Assembly (NCBI RefSeq): GCF_949987515.2
Contig: NC_082688.1
Location: 75,644,731 to 75,708,730, forward strand
Direction: 5' to 3'
DNA length: 64,000 nucleotides
Origin: Delphinus delphis
Lineage: Eukaryota; Chordata; Mammalia; Artiodactyla; Delphinidae
The notes below the pieces were generated by a model. It searched no databases. It saw only the letters and a list, made by a program, of their open reading frames with translations, and was not told the origin of the DNA. Shown here one piece after another: positions 1-13,063 of this stretch (position 1 is its first letter; each line of letters starts with the position of its first letter). The position numbers were made by a program, and so were the translations under genes.

Positions 1-28
1 TCATTTAAATTCATAAAATAGTCTATAT

Positions 29-338
29 GTGTGGTGTTCAGGGTCTTAGCCACCAGCCACACTGAGCACTTGAAATGTGGCTGGTTCAGCTTGTGAGTGC
101 TATTTATGGAAAATACACATATTGAATCTTGAACACTTAGTACAAAAATATTCCATTAACAATTTTTCTATATTGTTCACCTGTTGAAATTATATTTTGG
201 AAGTAACTTAATTGAACAAAATATTATTAAAATTAGTTTTACCTGTTTTACTTTTTAAAAAGAGGCTAACAGAAAATTCAAAATTGCATATATGGCTCAC
301 ATCTGTGGCATGCATTATATTACTATTGGGAAGTGCTG
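29..338. mobile_element. hAT-Charlie-type MITE (MER33/MER3-like)
   Basis: About 310 bp that follow, from end to end, a non-autonomous hAT consensus I recall: the block 'gagcacttgaaatgtggct' near the left end, an AT-rich middle, then 'tatggctcacat' and an end resembling the hAT terminus (gggaagtgctg for the usual ggacagcgctg). The flanking 8-mers gtctatat and ttgtatat agree at 6 of 8 positions, which fits a decayed 8-bp target-site duplication. There is no coding capacity. The exact family name is from memory. Confidence 0.7.
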
Positions 339-699
339 TTGTATATATACAAAAATATCAATATAATATATACTATGTGGTACAAGGAATAAAAAAACAT
401 TCCTATATCCATGACTATTTATTATTCAGATGGTAGGCACGAGTGTGGCGATAGTGACTGTGGAAGGGTGTCCATACTGACTGGTAGGTAGCTGCTGATC
501 TGAACCTCCAGGTACTTCCCTTACCCGCCCCCCCACCCCCCGCCACGCCCCATCTCTTTGTACGTGAACCTCTTTTAAGATTCAGTTCTTAAACATATAA
601 AGCCTGGAAAGCAGTCACTGTTTGGGCTCTGATAAATTACTACAGCATTTGTCCTTTTAGATTCATTGGTAGTTAGACTGTTTGGATTATTGCATAATA
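339..699. other. Unassigned sequence
   Basis: Apart from a short C-rich stretch near 520-550, I recognise no gene, repeat or signal here. Confidence 0.6.
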
Positions 700-1560
700 T
701 GTTTTGAATATCAACCCTGCCTATACCTACCACCCAGCTTAAGAATAGATTACTAATATTTCTGAAGCCCTTTATGTAACTTTCCCCTTAGGTTTTCATT
801 TTATTTCCTCTCCTCCCCTCCCATAGGGTTAGAAATTCTTCTTTATAATTTTACTATAAAATTTGCATCTATAAGTGATAAATTAGTGCTGGTTTCAAAT
901 CTATATATAAATGCAATTGCAATGTGACTATTTTTCTTCAACTTCTGTTTTGCATTTAACACGTTTCTGAGATTCATTCATGTTTGAGACACATAACTAC
1001 AGTTCATTCTTCTGTTCTGCTGAATAGTATCCCACTTTACCAATACATTGTATCCATTGTCTTATTGGTAGACATTTGGGGTTTTTTTTAAAGCTTTTTT
1101 GTTGTTATTCCAGTAGTGTTGCTGTGGGCGTGCTTGAACATAGTTCTTCACATGTTCAAGTTTCTCTTGAGTGGAGTGTTTCAACTTTTATTTTTTATCA
1201 GGACTCAGCATTACATAGGTTTGGCAATGCACAGAACGCATACACACACATGATCTATTCTACTCTCCACTCTTCTCAGCTCTTGTCCTCTGTCTTTTCT
1301 TCTGTTCTCATTTTATGGTGAGGTAAGTTCCACACTACACTCTTCTTCAAGAGGAGAGTTAGTCTGTTGGCAATGCTTGACCCTTTACTGTTCCATATAA
1401 ATTTCATAGTAGGCTTGTCAACTTCCATGAAGTTGTCCTTTGTCAAGATTTTGATGGGAATTGAGTTGTCTAGAGATTAATTAGTGGACAATTGATCATC
1501 ATACTCTTCAGAAATTTGTCTAAGTACTTATTTTTTCCAAATAATTGTTGGCTTTATTGA
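700..1560 (-). mobile_element. Old L1 (L1M-type) 3' end, decayed
   Basis: In antisense, the segment carries landmarks of an old L1 3' UTR: 'taccacccagcttaag', 'gagattcattcatgtt', and 'agttcattcttctgttctgctgaatagtat'-type text near 1000-1030. From about 1380 to 1560 it resembles antisense ORF2 text ('aggcttgtcaacttc', 'gattttgatgggaattg'). No frame survives. Boundaries are approximate. Confidence 0.6.
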
Positions 1561-2194
1561 TCATCTTCTTTGTTTCATTAATTTCTGTTCTTCACATTAA
1601 TTTTTACTTTTCTTCTTTTCTAGCATGAGCACTGAATGCTTAAATGCATCATCTATCTATTTTGGTATCTCTTCACAGTACAACCAGATGATCTCCATAA
1701 TTATCTGAGTCTTGTATCCACTTTCCAACAGCCAGGCTGTTTCAGCAAAGAAACATATTTGAGTGTTTTCCTTACTTAAACATGTGTCTCCCACAGTATT
1801 GGGTCCACCTTTTGTCTTTCTCTTATCTCCCAGCTTTCATTTTGAGTAAAACATATTTGGCAATTACTTATAAGCTAGCTATCTTAAAGACATCTTTTAA
1901 CATTTTAATGAAGTGCTAAAATCCTTCTAAAAAGTTGATGTGTCCTTCAATAGCAAAGTGCATTTTTATTAAAAAAGAATGACATACCGACTAAAATGGT
2001 CAACTTATCTTGGCCTCAGAAGCAGTGTATGTACATGCAAGAGAGTCTCAAATATGTGGTGCTTTTGAAAAGTCACCATATCTCAAGCACTCTGCTTTGT
2101 GTTGGCTAATGGTGAGAGCTCTTTTTGAGGCTGGAGTTGTTCAAATCTGAATGTTGTCACCATGGGGATAAACAGAGAGCCCCTCTCCATCTTT
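1561..2194. other. Unassigned sequence
   Basis: No recognisable gene or repeat. The sequence is AT-rich with no long open frame. Confidence 0.5.
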
Positions 2195-2444
2195 TTATGA
2201 CAAATTATCAGGAAACTGATCACCAGGTACTTTGTGGGAACCACACCTCTTGGTATGCAGATATATTTTCTGAGTAGACTGCTCCAAATTCACTTCAAAT
2301 TGTTCCAAATTCTGTACCAGTTTGACTGTAAAAATGTAAAAAAGAAATTCATGTGCAGGTTGAGCATTGAGTACACTGAGAATGAATTTAGTGGCTTTTT
2401 TTTCCAATGCATTTTTCACCTTCTGGTATGCAAAAGATGAGTTT

Positions 2445-2790
2445 TATTAAAAAAAAAAAAAAAAAAAAAGTGCTGAAAGAGCCTGGCCTGACCAGGTGCC
2501 CACATCTGTGTCCTGGGTTCACTTGTATCTAGCCCAATAGTATCTAGCCCCAGAGTATTCCCTGCCTGCTCCTCTTGCCAGGATCCTCCATGCCCTGGCT
2601 GAGGGGGCCATTGTTTTGCTGCTTCTACTTTATTTAGAGGGAACAGGCCTGGGCCCCACTCTTCCACAGCACCCCACCCCCAACCCTTGCCCCAGTCAAC
2701 TGAGTGCACAGGGAATCGGTGTGGCCCGTGGGGACTCAGGGCCTGCCCTAGATGCTTCGTCCTGAACTGCTAAATAAAACTTCTCGAGAT
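2445..2790. other. Poly(A) tract followed by a GC-rich, 3'-UTR-like segment
   Basis: A run of about 20 A (2449-2469) is followed by about 320 bp that are clearly more GC-rich than either flank. The segment ends with 'ctaaataaaactt', a polyadenylation-signal-like motif on the plus strand at about 2770. On the minus strand there is also AATAAA near 2632. The composition suggests a fragment of a transcribed gene's 3' UTR, perhaps a retrocopy, but I do not recognise the parent. The poly(A) lies on the wrong side for a simple plus-strand retrocopy of this block. The short reading frames here show no family features. Confidence 0.3.
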
Positions 2791-4158
2791 ACCAAGACAA
2801 CATGAACATACTTATCCCTAGAAGAGGATACATTTTTAGAAAAATTAAAGGTGTATTTTTTGGACGTCTGGGAATGTGATTACCTTTATTTCATTTAGAA
2901 AATATGTTCCTGGATGTACTGACAAACAAAATCAGCAAGTACTGATTCTTGGCTCACCTCAGTGTTTAGAATGCATGGGACAACTATTCCGGTTAGTCAT
3001 TTTTCCTTTTTGAGTTTTAGTCCAGAGTCAGGCACTGGGAGGGCCCTCAAGAAATGAAGAGTAATTCTTTCTCCCCTGATAGGCAGCTATGCGGTGGAAG
3101 AGGTGACATTTTTGTTACATATCTGGAAATAATGGGGCTGAAGTTCTTCTGTGGCCTGACTGAGTTTAACCTGTATTTGTAGAGTATGCTCATATCCCCA
3201 GGACGCCAGCGAACGCTGTGAAGTCCCAGATGAGCATTTAGCTAGAACAACACTTCAAATAAGTGAGCGCTGACATTTGCTGCTCTGTTCGATAAGAGTA
3301 CAGGATTCTCATACAGTCTTTGACATTGTAACCCCATTGTAGACATATTATTGTAACCACTTGCTCAAGACTCGAGAACAAGGTAGCGTTAGGAAAAAGG
3401 AATCCCAAGTTTTCAGAGTTTTCAAGAGCTAGATGGATCTCTGACCTGGAAGCAGAATCAAAAGGAGTATATCTGTGCCTCTCAGAGAAGCTGTCCAGGA
3501 ACTTACAGGTGAATGCTGGAATCCTTCTCTGGGATAGAAGTGTTGATGGCCTGGGTTTAGCTTTCTCTGTGAAGTGTGGAGAGGGAGAACCTAGAACTAA
3601 TGACCAGTCTCATGGCAGAGTTTGGAAGAGATGGAGGAGGTAGAGGAATTGTTATTTTCATGCTAGGTCTCTTAAGGACCTGCAGATGATCTAGCCCTTC
3701 GAGCACCTCTCTTCTGAAGACACCTAAAGCTGTTCAAAACTTGAAGTTGTAAAACTTCTTAAAGACATTTATCTTTTGACACTTCCCATATTTGATTCAC
3801 TGCATGTTATCACAAAGGGAGAAACCGGTGAAATTAAAGATGATACTGTAGTTAGGCACCTTACCAGTCCTCCAGCTTTTTAAAGGTAGAACAGAGGCTT
3901 AGAGAACTAAAGCCCTAAGGAAGAGCAAATAATATGTTTCTTGCAAGTCTTTTTTATTTTCCTATCATGACTGTTCTGATGAGCTTGTGTGAAGCAAAGC
4001 AAGCCATGAATCTCAGCAACTTATCTCTTGGAGTTCAACTGGTAGTTATAATTACTTTCAAAGGCTCCAGAACACGGAAATCTAAAATGTATTTCCTATT
4101 ACAAATGGCGTGGAAAGGGTGGAAGGGTAGAAATTGGAGAATGGTGTTACCCATTGTT
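2791..4158. other. Unassigned sequence
   Basis: No gene, RNA or repeat that I can name. The 120-residue frame starting near 3934 runs into the neighbouring L1 3' UTR and is not credible as a gene. Confidence 0.5.
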
Positions 4159-6050
4159 CTTTATTTTTTCTTTGTTGGAGTAAAATTGCTTCACAATGTT
4201 GTGTTAGTTTCTGCTGTACAACGAAGTGAATCAGCTCTATGGATACATATACCTCCTCCCTCTTGGACTTCCCTCCCCCCCATCCCGCCCATCTAGGCCA
4301 TCACAGAGCACCGAGCTGAGCTCCCTGTGCTATACAGGAGGTTCCCACTAGCCATCTGTTTTACACATGGTAGTGTATTTATGTCAAACCTAATCTCCAA
4401 ATTAATCCCACCCTCCCCTTCCCCCACTGTGTCCACACATCTATCCTCTATATCTGCATCTCTGTTCCTGCCCTGGAAATAGGTTCATCCGTACTGTTTT
4501 TCTAGATTTTAAATATATGTGTTAATATATGATAGTTGTTTTTCTCTTTCTGGCTTACTTCACTCTGTATGACAGAATCTAGGTCCATCCACATCTCTAC
4601 ATATGACCCAGTTTCAAACCTTTTTACGACTGAGTAATATTCCATTGTATACAGATACCACATCTTCTTTATCCATTCCTCTGTTGATGGACATTTAGGT
4701 TGTTTCCATGACCTGGCTATTATAAATAGTGCTGCAATGAACATTGGGGTGCATGTGTCTTTTGAATTATGGTTTTCTCAGGGTATATGCCCAGTAGTGG
4801 GATTGCTGGGCCATACGGTAGTTCTAGTTTTAGTTTTTTAAGGAACCCCCATACTGTTCTCCACAAGTGGCTGTATCAATTTACATTCCTGCCAACAGTG
4901 TAAGAGGGTTCCCTTTTCTCTACACCCTCTCCAGCATTTATTGTTTATAGATTTTTTTATGATAGCCATTCTGACTGGTGTGAAGTGATACTTCATTGTA
5001 GTTTTGATTTGCATTTCTCTAATAATTAGTGATGTTGAACATCTTTTCATGTGCCTCTTGGCCATCTGTATGCCTTCTTTGGAGAAATGTCTATTTAGGT
5101 CCTCCGCCCGTTTTCTGATTGGGTTGTTTGTTTTTTTGATATAGAGCTGCATGAGCTGTTTGTATATTTTGGAGATTAATCCGTTGTCCATTGCTTCATT
5201 TGCAAATATTTTCTCCCATTCTGAGGGTTGTCTTTTCATCTCGTTTATGGTTTCCTTTGCTGTGCAAAAGCTTTTGAGTTTAATGAGGTCCCATTTGTTT
5301 ATTTTTGTTTTTATTTTCATGACTCTAGGAGGTGAGTCAAAAAGGATCTTGCTGTGATTTATGTCATAGACTGTTCTGCCTATGTTTTCCTCTAAGAGTT
5401 TTATACTGTCTGGCCTTACATTTAGGTCTTTAATCCATTTTGAGTTTATTTTTGTGTATGGTGTTAGGGAGTGTTCTAACTTCATTCTTTTACATGTAGC
5501 TGTCCAGTTTTTCCAGCACCACCTATTGAAGAGGCTGTCTTTTCTACATTGTATATTCTTGCCTCCTTTATTAGAGATAAGGTGACCATATGTGTGTGGG
5601 TTTATCTCTGGGCTTTCTATCCTGTTCCATTGATCTATCTTTCTGTTTTTGTGCCAGTACCATACTGTCTTGATTACTGTAGCTTTGTAGTATAGTGTAA
5701 AGTCCAGGAGCCTGATTCCTCCAGCTCTGTTTTTCTTTCTCAAGATTGCTTTGGCTATTCGGGGTCTTTTGTGTTTCCATACAAATTGTGAATTTTTTTG
5801 TTCTAATTCTGTGGAAAATGCCATTGGTAGTTTGATAAGGATTGCATTGAATCTGTAGATAGCTTTGAGTAGTATAGTCATTTTCACAGTGTTGATTGTT
5901 CCAATCCAAGAACATGGTATATCTCTCCATCTGTTTGTATCATCTTTAATTTCTTTCATCAGTGTCTTATAGTTTTCCACATATGGGTCTTTTGTCTCCT
6001 TAGGTAGGTTTATTCCTAGGTATTTTATTCTTTTTGTTGCAATGGTAAAT
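4159..6050 (-). mobile_element. 5'-truncated cetartiodactyl LINE-1
   Basis: The fragment lies on the minus strand. It starts at a weak T-rich tail (4159-4175) and runs through the 3' UTR typical of whale and bovid L1s into ORF2. It is truncated at about 6050, where homology to the second L1 (near 20,310) stops abruptly. It shares long stretches with the full-length L1 at 18,863-25,539, so both belong to closely related lineages. I could not find a clean target-site duplication. Confidence 0.9.
4502..6049 (-). pseudogene. L1 ORF2 C-terminal fragment (reverse transcriptase tail and C-terminal region)
   Basis: Roughly the last 500 codons of L1 ORF2, which encodes the endonuclease/reverse transcriptase that copies L1 RNA at nicked genomic DNA. 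From the truncation at 6049 the frame stays open for about 400 codons. It includes the conserved blocks [62 protein letters not shown] and [16 protein letters not shown]. Near 4868 a one-base insertion (ctt-gtgg where related copies have ctatgg) moves it out of frame to a stop at 4838. The original frame resumes as MFIAALFIIARSWKQPKCPS and ends at 4502, so at least two frame breaks are present. The endonuclease and most of the RT, including the FADD site, are missing. This is non-functional relic sequence. Confidence 0.9.
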
Positions 6051-7487
6051 GCCCTCCACTATTCTTGACGTACTCAAGACTTGGGGATCTTGTGGGGAGT
6101 TCCTGATTGGATTGTGCGGGGGGCCAACTATGGCCCAGAAACTATTTCCCTTGTGAGTAAGAAGGTGATGAAGCAAATACTTTTCATAAGTTTTGCACAA
6201 CTTGGGAGGCTAATATTAAATGTATGGTATTTAGAAATCTACATAGTTAAGTAGTTCTTTGAATCTATATAGAATTGCTAGGACATTTCTTAGGAACCAG
6301 GCAAAATTTGTGGGGAGGTGATTTCTGTTTTCTTGCTACACAATACTTTTCTACCCTAGATTATTGATTCTTGAGAGAATGTTTGAGACTCTTATCTAAA
6401 CCTGAATGGAATAGGGGAAATATTTGTTTTTAAATTTCAATCTTAAGTCTCAGCATGATAGCAACCTTTGTCCTAGTGATCAGCAGAAAGAACTGTTCCC
6501 TAAATATCCCCCAGTGAGAGAGAGAGGCAGGAAGACAGGTCCCTAATTCCAACAACTGCAGTAAGTCAACAGAGACCCAACTGGGACCTTCTCTCCTTGC
6601 ACAGGTGTTGAAGTGGAACATGGATTTGCTTTGATATTAAGCTTTCCCTACAGGAAAAGCCTCCTTGGGCCTTTTTGTGATGTGATTAGGGATTTCAGTG
6701 GGTGTGATTTGGGGATTTCTGAGGTCATCAGCCAGGGAGTTCATCTTTCTATAGTTCTTTCATAGCTCTAGAGGTCTGAAGGAAAATAGGGTGCTGAGAA
6801 ATCTAGTTGGGTGTGTGGTGGCTCTTACAGACATGAGCCCAGAAAACCAGCTAGAGTTCTGAACCAGTGTTTGGCACTGATGGGAACACCTTGGATCCCA
6901 CAGGCTTAGAGTTGGTTAGAATCTCAAATAAATGCATATATACTTGGCATCTTCCTGAATGAAACCAGATTTTTCAGGGTTGGCAGCAAAGGGAGAATTT
7001 CCATAAAGAAGAGACTTAGCTAAGGCTCTATAACCAGACGTTGTTTCCTTTCTCTAGGGTGTTTCTTGAGGATTTCTATTGCACCATTTTGTACATGGCA
7101 TAGATGTGTGGTATTGTTTCGCTTTGAACTTTCTTCTCTAAGAGGGAATCTGTCCTTCTATTAACAGGCTAAAGTTGGGATATTTATATTATTTATGTAA
7201 GACTTATCTGAAAGTTGGGCAATAACAAAAGAGAAATAAATGGAGAATAACATGTAACCATGGTTTACAAGGGATGACTGGCTTCCATGAGCATATGACA
7301 GATTACCTGAATTTTAGAAGATGGAGGCATAGAGGAAAAAAGCCCTTACCTCCTTCCCAGATAATTAATGACAGTCTCCAGGGGTGACCATGCCTACCTA
7401 TAAGATTAGAAAATCACATAGTGATTGATAATTCCTAAGTACTAATATAAAGTCATTAAGTTTTGGAGCTCTGTGGCATCTCTCTGT
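6051..7487. other. Unassigned sequence
   Basis: Apparently single-copy non-coding sequence between two L1 fragments. I see no gene, RNA or repeat signature. Confidence 0.5.
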
Positions 7488-8355
7488 ATTATTTTTCTTT
7501 ATTATGTATTGAAGTATAGTTGAGTTACAATATTTGTTTCAGGTTACAATATCAATAGTGATTTGATATTTTTATAGATTATATACCATACAAAATTATT
7601 ATAAAACATCGACTATATTTTCTGTGCTGTACATTACATCCTTATAACTTATTTATTCTATAACTGGTAGTTTGTACCTCTTAATCCTCTTCACCTATTT
7701 CACTCATCCCCTCACCATCCTATTCTCTGGAAACCACCAGTTTGTTCTTTGTATCTATGAGTCTGTTTCTATTTTATACTTGTTCTTTTGTTTTTTAGAT
7801 TCCACATATAAGTGAAAACATACAGTATTTGTCTTTCTCTGTCTGACTTATTTCACTAACCGTAATACCCTCCACCTGTGTTGCTGCAAAGGCAACATTT
7901 CATTCTTTTTTATGGTTGAGTCATATTCCATTGTATAGTATACCACATCTTCTTTATTCATTTGTCTATCAATGGGCACTTAGGTTGCTTCCATATCTTG
8001 GCTATTATAATAAATAGTGCTGCTATGAATATTGGGGTGCATATATCTTTTCTAATTAGTGTTCTCATTTTCTTTGGATAAATACCCAGGAATGAAATTG
8101 ATGGATTATATGGTAGTTCTCTTTTTAATTTTTTGAGGAACCTCTGTACTGTTTTCCATAGTGGGTGTACTAATTTACATTCCCACCAACATTTTTCCAT
8201 AGTGGCTGTACCAATTTACATTCCCAGCAACAGTGTACTAGCATCCCCTTTTCTCCATATCCTCAGTAAAATTGTTATTTGTGTTCTTTTTGATGATAGC
8301 CATTCTGACAGGTGTGAGGCAACATCTCATTGTGATTTTGATTTGAATTTCCCTG
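7488..8355 (-). mobile_element. 5'-truncated LINE-1 3' end with internal tandem duplication
   Basis: A second minus-strand L1 3' UTR plus the last part of ORF2, more diverged than the copy at 4159-6050. Landmarks are 'ccacatataagtgaaaacat', 'ccatattccattgtat'-type text near 7925, and the ORF2 C-terminal peptide FIAALFIIIAKIWKQPKCPL at about 7965-8030. Homology ends at about 8355. Positions 8152-8191 and 8193-8232 are two near-identical copies of a 40-bp ORF2 segment (see findings). Confidence 0.85.
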
Positions 8356-11300
8356 TTTCTGAGTTTTGAGAGTAAGAAGTTTTGATGCTTTGGCTATGCT
8401 ATTTACAAAAATCTCAGATTATCTTAATGCCCAAAAAGGTGGGATTCTATAGCCTCTTAGGGAAAAAATGTTTGGGACTCTAGAATGGCCCAAAGTAGGG
8501 AAAGAGGAGAAGACAAGGCTTAGGAATTAAAGGGTGTAGGAGCATCTCCATGCATGGCTATGAACTTGCTGACATCCAGTATCAAGAGAGTCTGGTGATG
8601 GGCCGTATAAAAAATAAAGACACTATTATTGTGAAATAAAGAGAACATTATTGCAGATTTGGTGTTTTGTTTCTTCTGAGTCTTATCCGGGCATAAACTT
8701 TGAGGTTGCTGGGCTCCTGGGTAATGTCTAAGTAATGTTCTGGCTTTTAAATTTACATGCTAGCAATAAATGTGTTATCCCAATGCAAAAAAATGTATTT
8801 CCAGGATATGGGTTGGTTTTTCTTCCTAGCAATAGGAAAACAGAGTAGAAGAAGGAAACAACACTTAGCAAATCATGACAAGAAAAGATCTTGCCTAGAT
8901 AGTCTATACTGACATCTTTGTTTTCCCCAATGGGGCACTTTCTAGTAGAAAATAGAGTGTAAATGAAGCTACTGTCATCTGTGCTATTGTCTACTGTATT
9001 TGTAACAATACGTTTGAGTGTTGGGCACCCAATTTCACCATGGACATTTAAAAAATTGGTGCATATCTAAAGAAAAAAAGACCACTATAGTGAAGAGGCT
9101 AGAATTCAATCAGAAGAAAAATCTTTGAAAGTATTAGGAGTATTTAAGTCAGAAGTGAAGACCGGAGCTCATTATGCAAATAGTGTAAGCATTTCCCAGT
9201 GAAAGAGAAGTTGGTTCTGTATGAGTCCAGAGGATATGCTGGCTACTCTTGCCTTCATGGTAAAATTTAAACAATTAGAGATAACCCTGCACAAAAGAAA
9301 CTCAAATAGTTTTGCAGCTCGTCTGAAGACAGCCAACATACATATTAAGATCCAAGCATACACATTTTCCTTTATCATGCACCTTTTCATCATTTCATTG
9401 ATTAAAAATAGTCACTAATTGACTTGTTGACAATAAATGATTATTGAATGCCAGTGATGCGCCAGCTCAGTAGCGACCATAACAGCTATGGTCTCTTTTC
9501 TTGCCCCTTGAGCAAAATCCAGAATATTTTATAAATATTACCTCTAATATCACCTCTTTTGTGATCCTACTAAATTCTTTTAATCACCCCTTTCACCATA
9601 ATATATTCATTTAGTAAAGCATATTTCACATCACATTGTGTTTATTTTTCATAGTTATTTAAGAGTCTGTTAAGGTTAATTTTCTCTTTAGGTTTATAGC
9701 CCTATTTCCTGGTATATATCAGTTGCCTAATAAATGACTTATTAATGAAAGAATGGAATTACAAACGTGTCTTCCATGTCCGCATAGTAGGCCTACTTAA
9801 GGGGCATCTCTAATGCTTGAGTCAAAGATAAAATTTAAATATTCCTTTTCTCCATGCTTTTTATAATCAATGTAGATTGTTCTAGTGTTGGTACTGCCCA
9901 TACCAGAGAGCGAAGGATTATCATGGGAAGGAACAAACCAAGATCCTACTTGATCTGCTATTAAAATTCAGTCTTTATCAGTACTTATTTAACTTTTCAT
10001 TCGCCAAGAAGTTAAAAAGTAGGTGCTTTACAAACCATGTCTTATGTAACTTAATTCTCATAGCAACCTGTAATTTGGCACCTTATTAAGATGTTGGGCT
10101 AAATTCTCAGAAATTAAATTATTTGTCCCAAATTCTATTCCTGATATGGTTGCCAGAGTAGAAAATTATGGTGTAGCACTGAACTGGTCTATCTGAGTAG
10201 ACATTTTTAACTCAGATCATGAGAGCTTTTAAAGAGGGACATCAGGTAATTCTTTACCAGCCCATGCCTATTGAACTTTAGTGGGAAAGAAATAATAATT
10301 GTTGACCTATTTTAGACCTTCTTTAACTTGATGGAAATAATCATATTTATCTCAGAGGCTGTCAGTTACTCAAATTTGATTAAATTCTTCTCTTATTGGT
10401 TAAGATGGCTGTTCTGTGGAGTTTCCTGAAAGATGTAATATTCTCAGTTCTGGGCTTTCATATTGATTTCCATGTCTGGCATTGGAATTACCCAAAATGA
10501 TCCTGTCAGTAAATGAGAGCTAGTTTAGCTCTTTGATTTCTTGATCAGCATCTATACCAGGGTCATTATTTTTTTGGAGATGCATCTTTTGATGAGATGA
10601 TGGAAACTTTTTTGTTTCCAATTAGTTCATGTATTCCTGTTATTGCTAAATGAGATAAGGATCAACATCAATTCTATTCCTATTTTTTGTTTTTATGGAT
10701 GTCTGAGAAATATTATTTACTGAACAGTAGGTGGGAATGGAAGGAGCTTTGTGATGGAAATGTCACTCAGTTTTAAATCCTTTTGAGACACATGACAAAA
10801 ATCATATAATGATTAATCATCAAAAATACTTTTTATGAACACCTGTCAGCTGGTAAGTTCTTCAGTCAGTCTAGGTGAAAGCAAAGAATTGGAAACTCCT
10901 TGACTTATAAAAAGATTAAAAAAAAAATCCCGTCACTAAAGTCATTCATTTTCTCAACGCTCATACCAATATTTAAATCATCTATTTGTTTGACAACCTA
11001 AGCTTCTTTCTCTGTAAAATTTGAATAATAGTTTACCTATTTCTTCGGATTATTGTTAGATATTCATGAATTATGCATCTATCATTGTAATGAGAAGAGC
11101 CTCTCAACAAGTGGTAGCTATTTCATGATGAGCTTGGGCCTGATGTAGGTAGGCAATCTTAACTGAGCATGAGTGGGGCACAGCATTGAAATGTTCAAGA
11201 GCAATGACTAAACAGAAAAGAGATAGACAGCACTATGAAGATTTTGGTATCTTTTACAATTTAACATAGAATTATGTCCAGTGGAAACATCCCATCTCTT

Positions 11301-11945
11301 TGGGGAGGAGATTGGCCAAAACTGGGTCGGGTGTCCGGAGTCCAAAACATGGGCTTAGGTTAAGAGAAAACTCTAATTTCCAGCAGGAATGAAGTACAGA
11401 GAAGAAAAATGATCCAGAAACTCAGTTTTAGAGGTAGGACCAACATAGCAATGTACTGTGGAAATTTAAGGGTGGCTATGGATGGGTGTGCGAAGCTAGG
11501 TTTCATCCTCTCCCTATATACGTGCACACATGTATAAACGTGACAAAGAGCCTAGAAAAGGGAAGGCAAATGAGTATCATCTTTGGTTCTAATTTCTGTG
11601 TGTTGATAGGGGATTTCTGGAATGGTGAGAAGGGTTTTTAAGGCCAGATATTGGTTTATTAAAGATAAACATTCGGGTGGGTGGGGTTAGTTAGCATTCA
11701 GACTTCTTTGGCATGCCAGGCCTCTAGCAATAAAATTAATTCTATTGATGGTGATCAACTGCTTATTGAACTCCTTATCTTGCTCAGGATTGGTTCAATA
11801 CCCATACAGGAAGAATTTCAATGAAATAAAAGAGCTTCCTTAATTATGTTCTGAATTCCTTAGGTGGAAAGCAGTACAGAGTACAGCCATCTATCCAATC
11901 CAAGGCTGCATGTAGAGTACAAACTGATCAATGATTGTCACTGAC
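8356..11945. other. Mostly unassigned sequence with faint old-repeat traces
   Basis: About 3.6 kb without a recognisable gene. At 9640-9745, 'agccctatttcctgg' followed by 'gcctaataaatgac' resembles an eroded L2 or MIR 3' end. At 10,025-10,190 the text weakly resembles a reversed MIR. Neither is secure. Two overlapping small frames at 9172-9418 are antisense shadows of each other with no family features. Confidence 0.45.
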
Positions 11946-12389
11946 TGTAATAGTTTCCCGAGAATGCCTTAGCAAGGTACCAAAAGCTAGGTGGCTTAAA
12001 AAACAGAAATTTGTTTTCTCACAGTTCTGAAGGCTAAAACTCCAAAATCAAGGCATTAGCAGGGTTGATTCCTTGTGAGGACTGTGAGGAAGAACTGATT
12101 CATGATTCTGCTCTTGTCTGACAATCTCAGGCATCCCTTGGCTTGTAGATGGATTCTCCATGTGTCTTCACATCATCTTCCTTCTGTACACGTCCCCCTC
12201 TGTGTACAAATTTCCCCTTTTTATTAGGACACCAGTCACATGGGATTAGGGCCCATGCTAATGACCTCATCTTAACTTGATCATCTCCTCTATAAAAAAA
12301 TGTATTTCCAAATAAGGTCATATTCACAGGTCCTGGGAGTTAGGAAGGACTTCAACATCTTTTTGAGAGCTATAATTCAACTCATAACA
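11946..12389 (-). mobile_element. MaLR LTR (MLT1-type), reversed
   Basis: A complete-looking solo LTR of the ERVL-MaLR group on the minus strand. Read on the plus strand it opens with 'tgtaatagtttcc', then 'ggtggcttaaaaaacagaaa', 'ctcacagttctgaaggc', 'ccttggcttgtagatgg', 'ccaaataaggtcatattc', and ends 'aattcaactcataaca'. These are the reversed landmarks of MLT1. Flanking 5-mers ctgac and ctgat agree at 4 of 5 positions, consistent with a worn target-site duplication. No internal retroviral sequence is attached. Confidence 0.9.
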
Positions 12390-12461
12390 CTGATATATCC
12401 TTAAGTAAGAAATAGGCAAATCTTAGAGCCTTGAAAACACCCAAGGATTTCCCTAGAAAGT

Positions 12462-12680
12462 GGAAGAACACCGATTAGGAATTAGAAGCTTTTGTTTAAG
12501 CCCTACATTTGTCACTTACTGACTGTGACAACCCAGGAAATAATTCAAAAGTTTTAATCTCAGTTTTCTTATCTCTACAGTGGGAGTAACACTTCATAGT
12601 TTTGTTTAAAGCATTATAATAAATGAGAATAATAGGTAATAGTGATTTGTAAACTGTGCTATACAGATACTATATGTAAT
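12462..12680 (+). mobile_element. MIR SINE
   Basis: Decayed mammalian-wide interspersed repeat. Landmarks in order are 'gattaggaattagaagc', 'tttgtcacttactgactgtg', 'ctcagttttcttatct' and 'agtgggagtaac', matching the tRNA-related and core parts of MIR. Confidence 0.65.
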
Positions 12681-12689
12681 TACAGCTTT

Positions 12690-13037
12690 TATTAATGCAT
12701 TGATTTTGTGCCCTATCATTCCTAGATTATTCCAAGCACTAAGTAAAAAAAGTTGGAAGCTCTAAAGTAGCTAAAAGACAAGTAGAAGCAGGGACCATTA
12801 CCTATATAATTAGTTATTGAATTAGCAATGAATTTCATTATAAGCATTAACATACTTTAATAACTGTTTTCCATAAACATAAAATACATTGTTTGTCTCA
12901 CAGTTTCATTTATAGAATGATTTTCTTTATTAGTGTATAGAATATTGAAGAGCCAAACAACATTTAAAATATTTGCAGATCTTTGGAAGAAAAACACTGT
13001 GTTGAACGCCCATGGGGGAAATATACACTGTTAAAGA
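12690..13037. other. Unassigned AT-rich sequence
   Basis: No feature recognised. Confidence 0.5.
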
Positions 13038-13063
13038 ACACACACACACACACACACACACAC
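13038..13063. repeat. (CA)n microsatellite
   Basis: Thirteen uninterrupted CA units, long enough to be length-variable between individuals. Confidence 0.95.
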
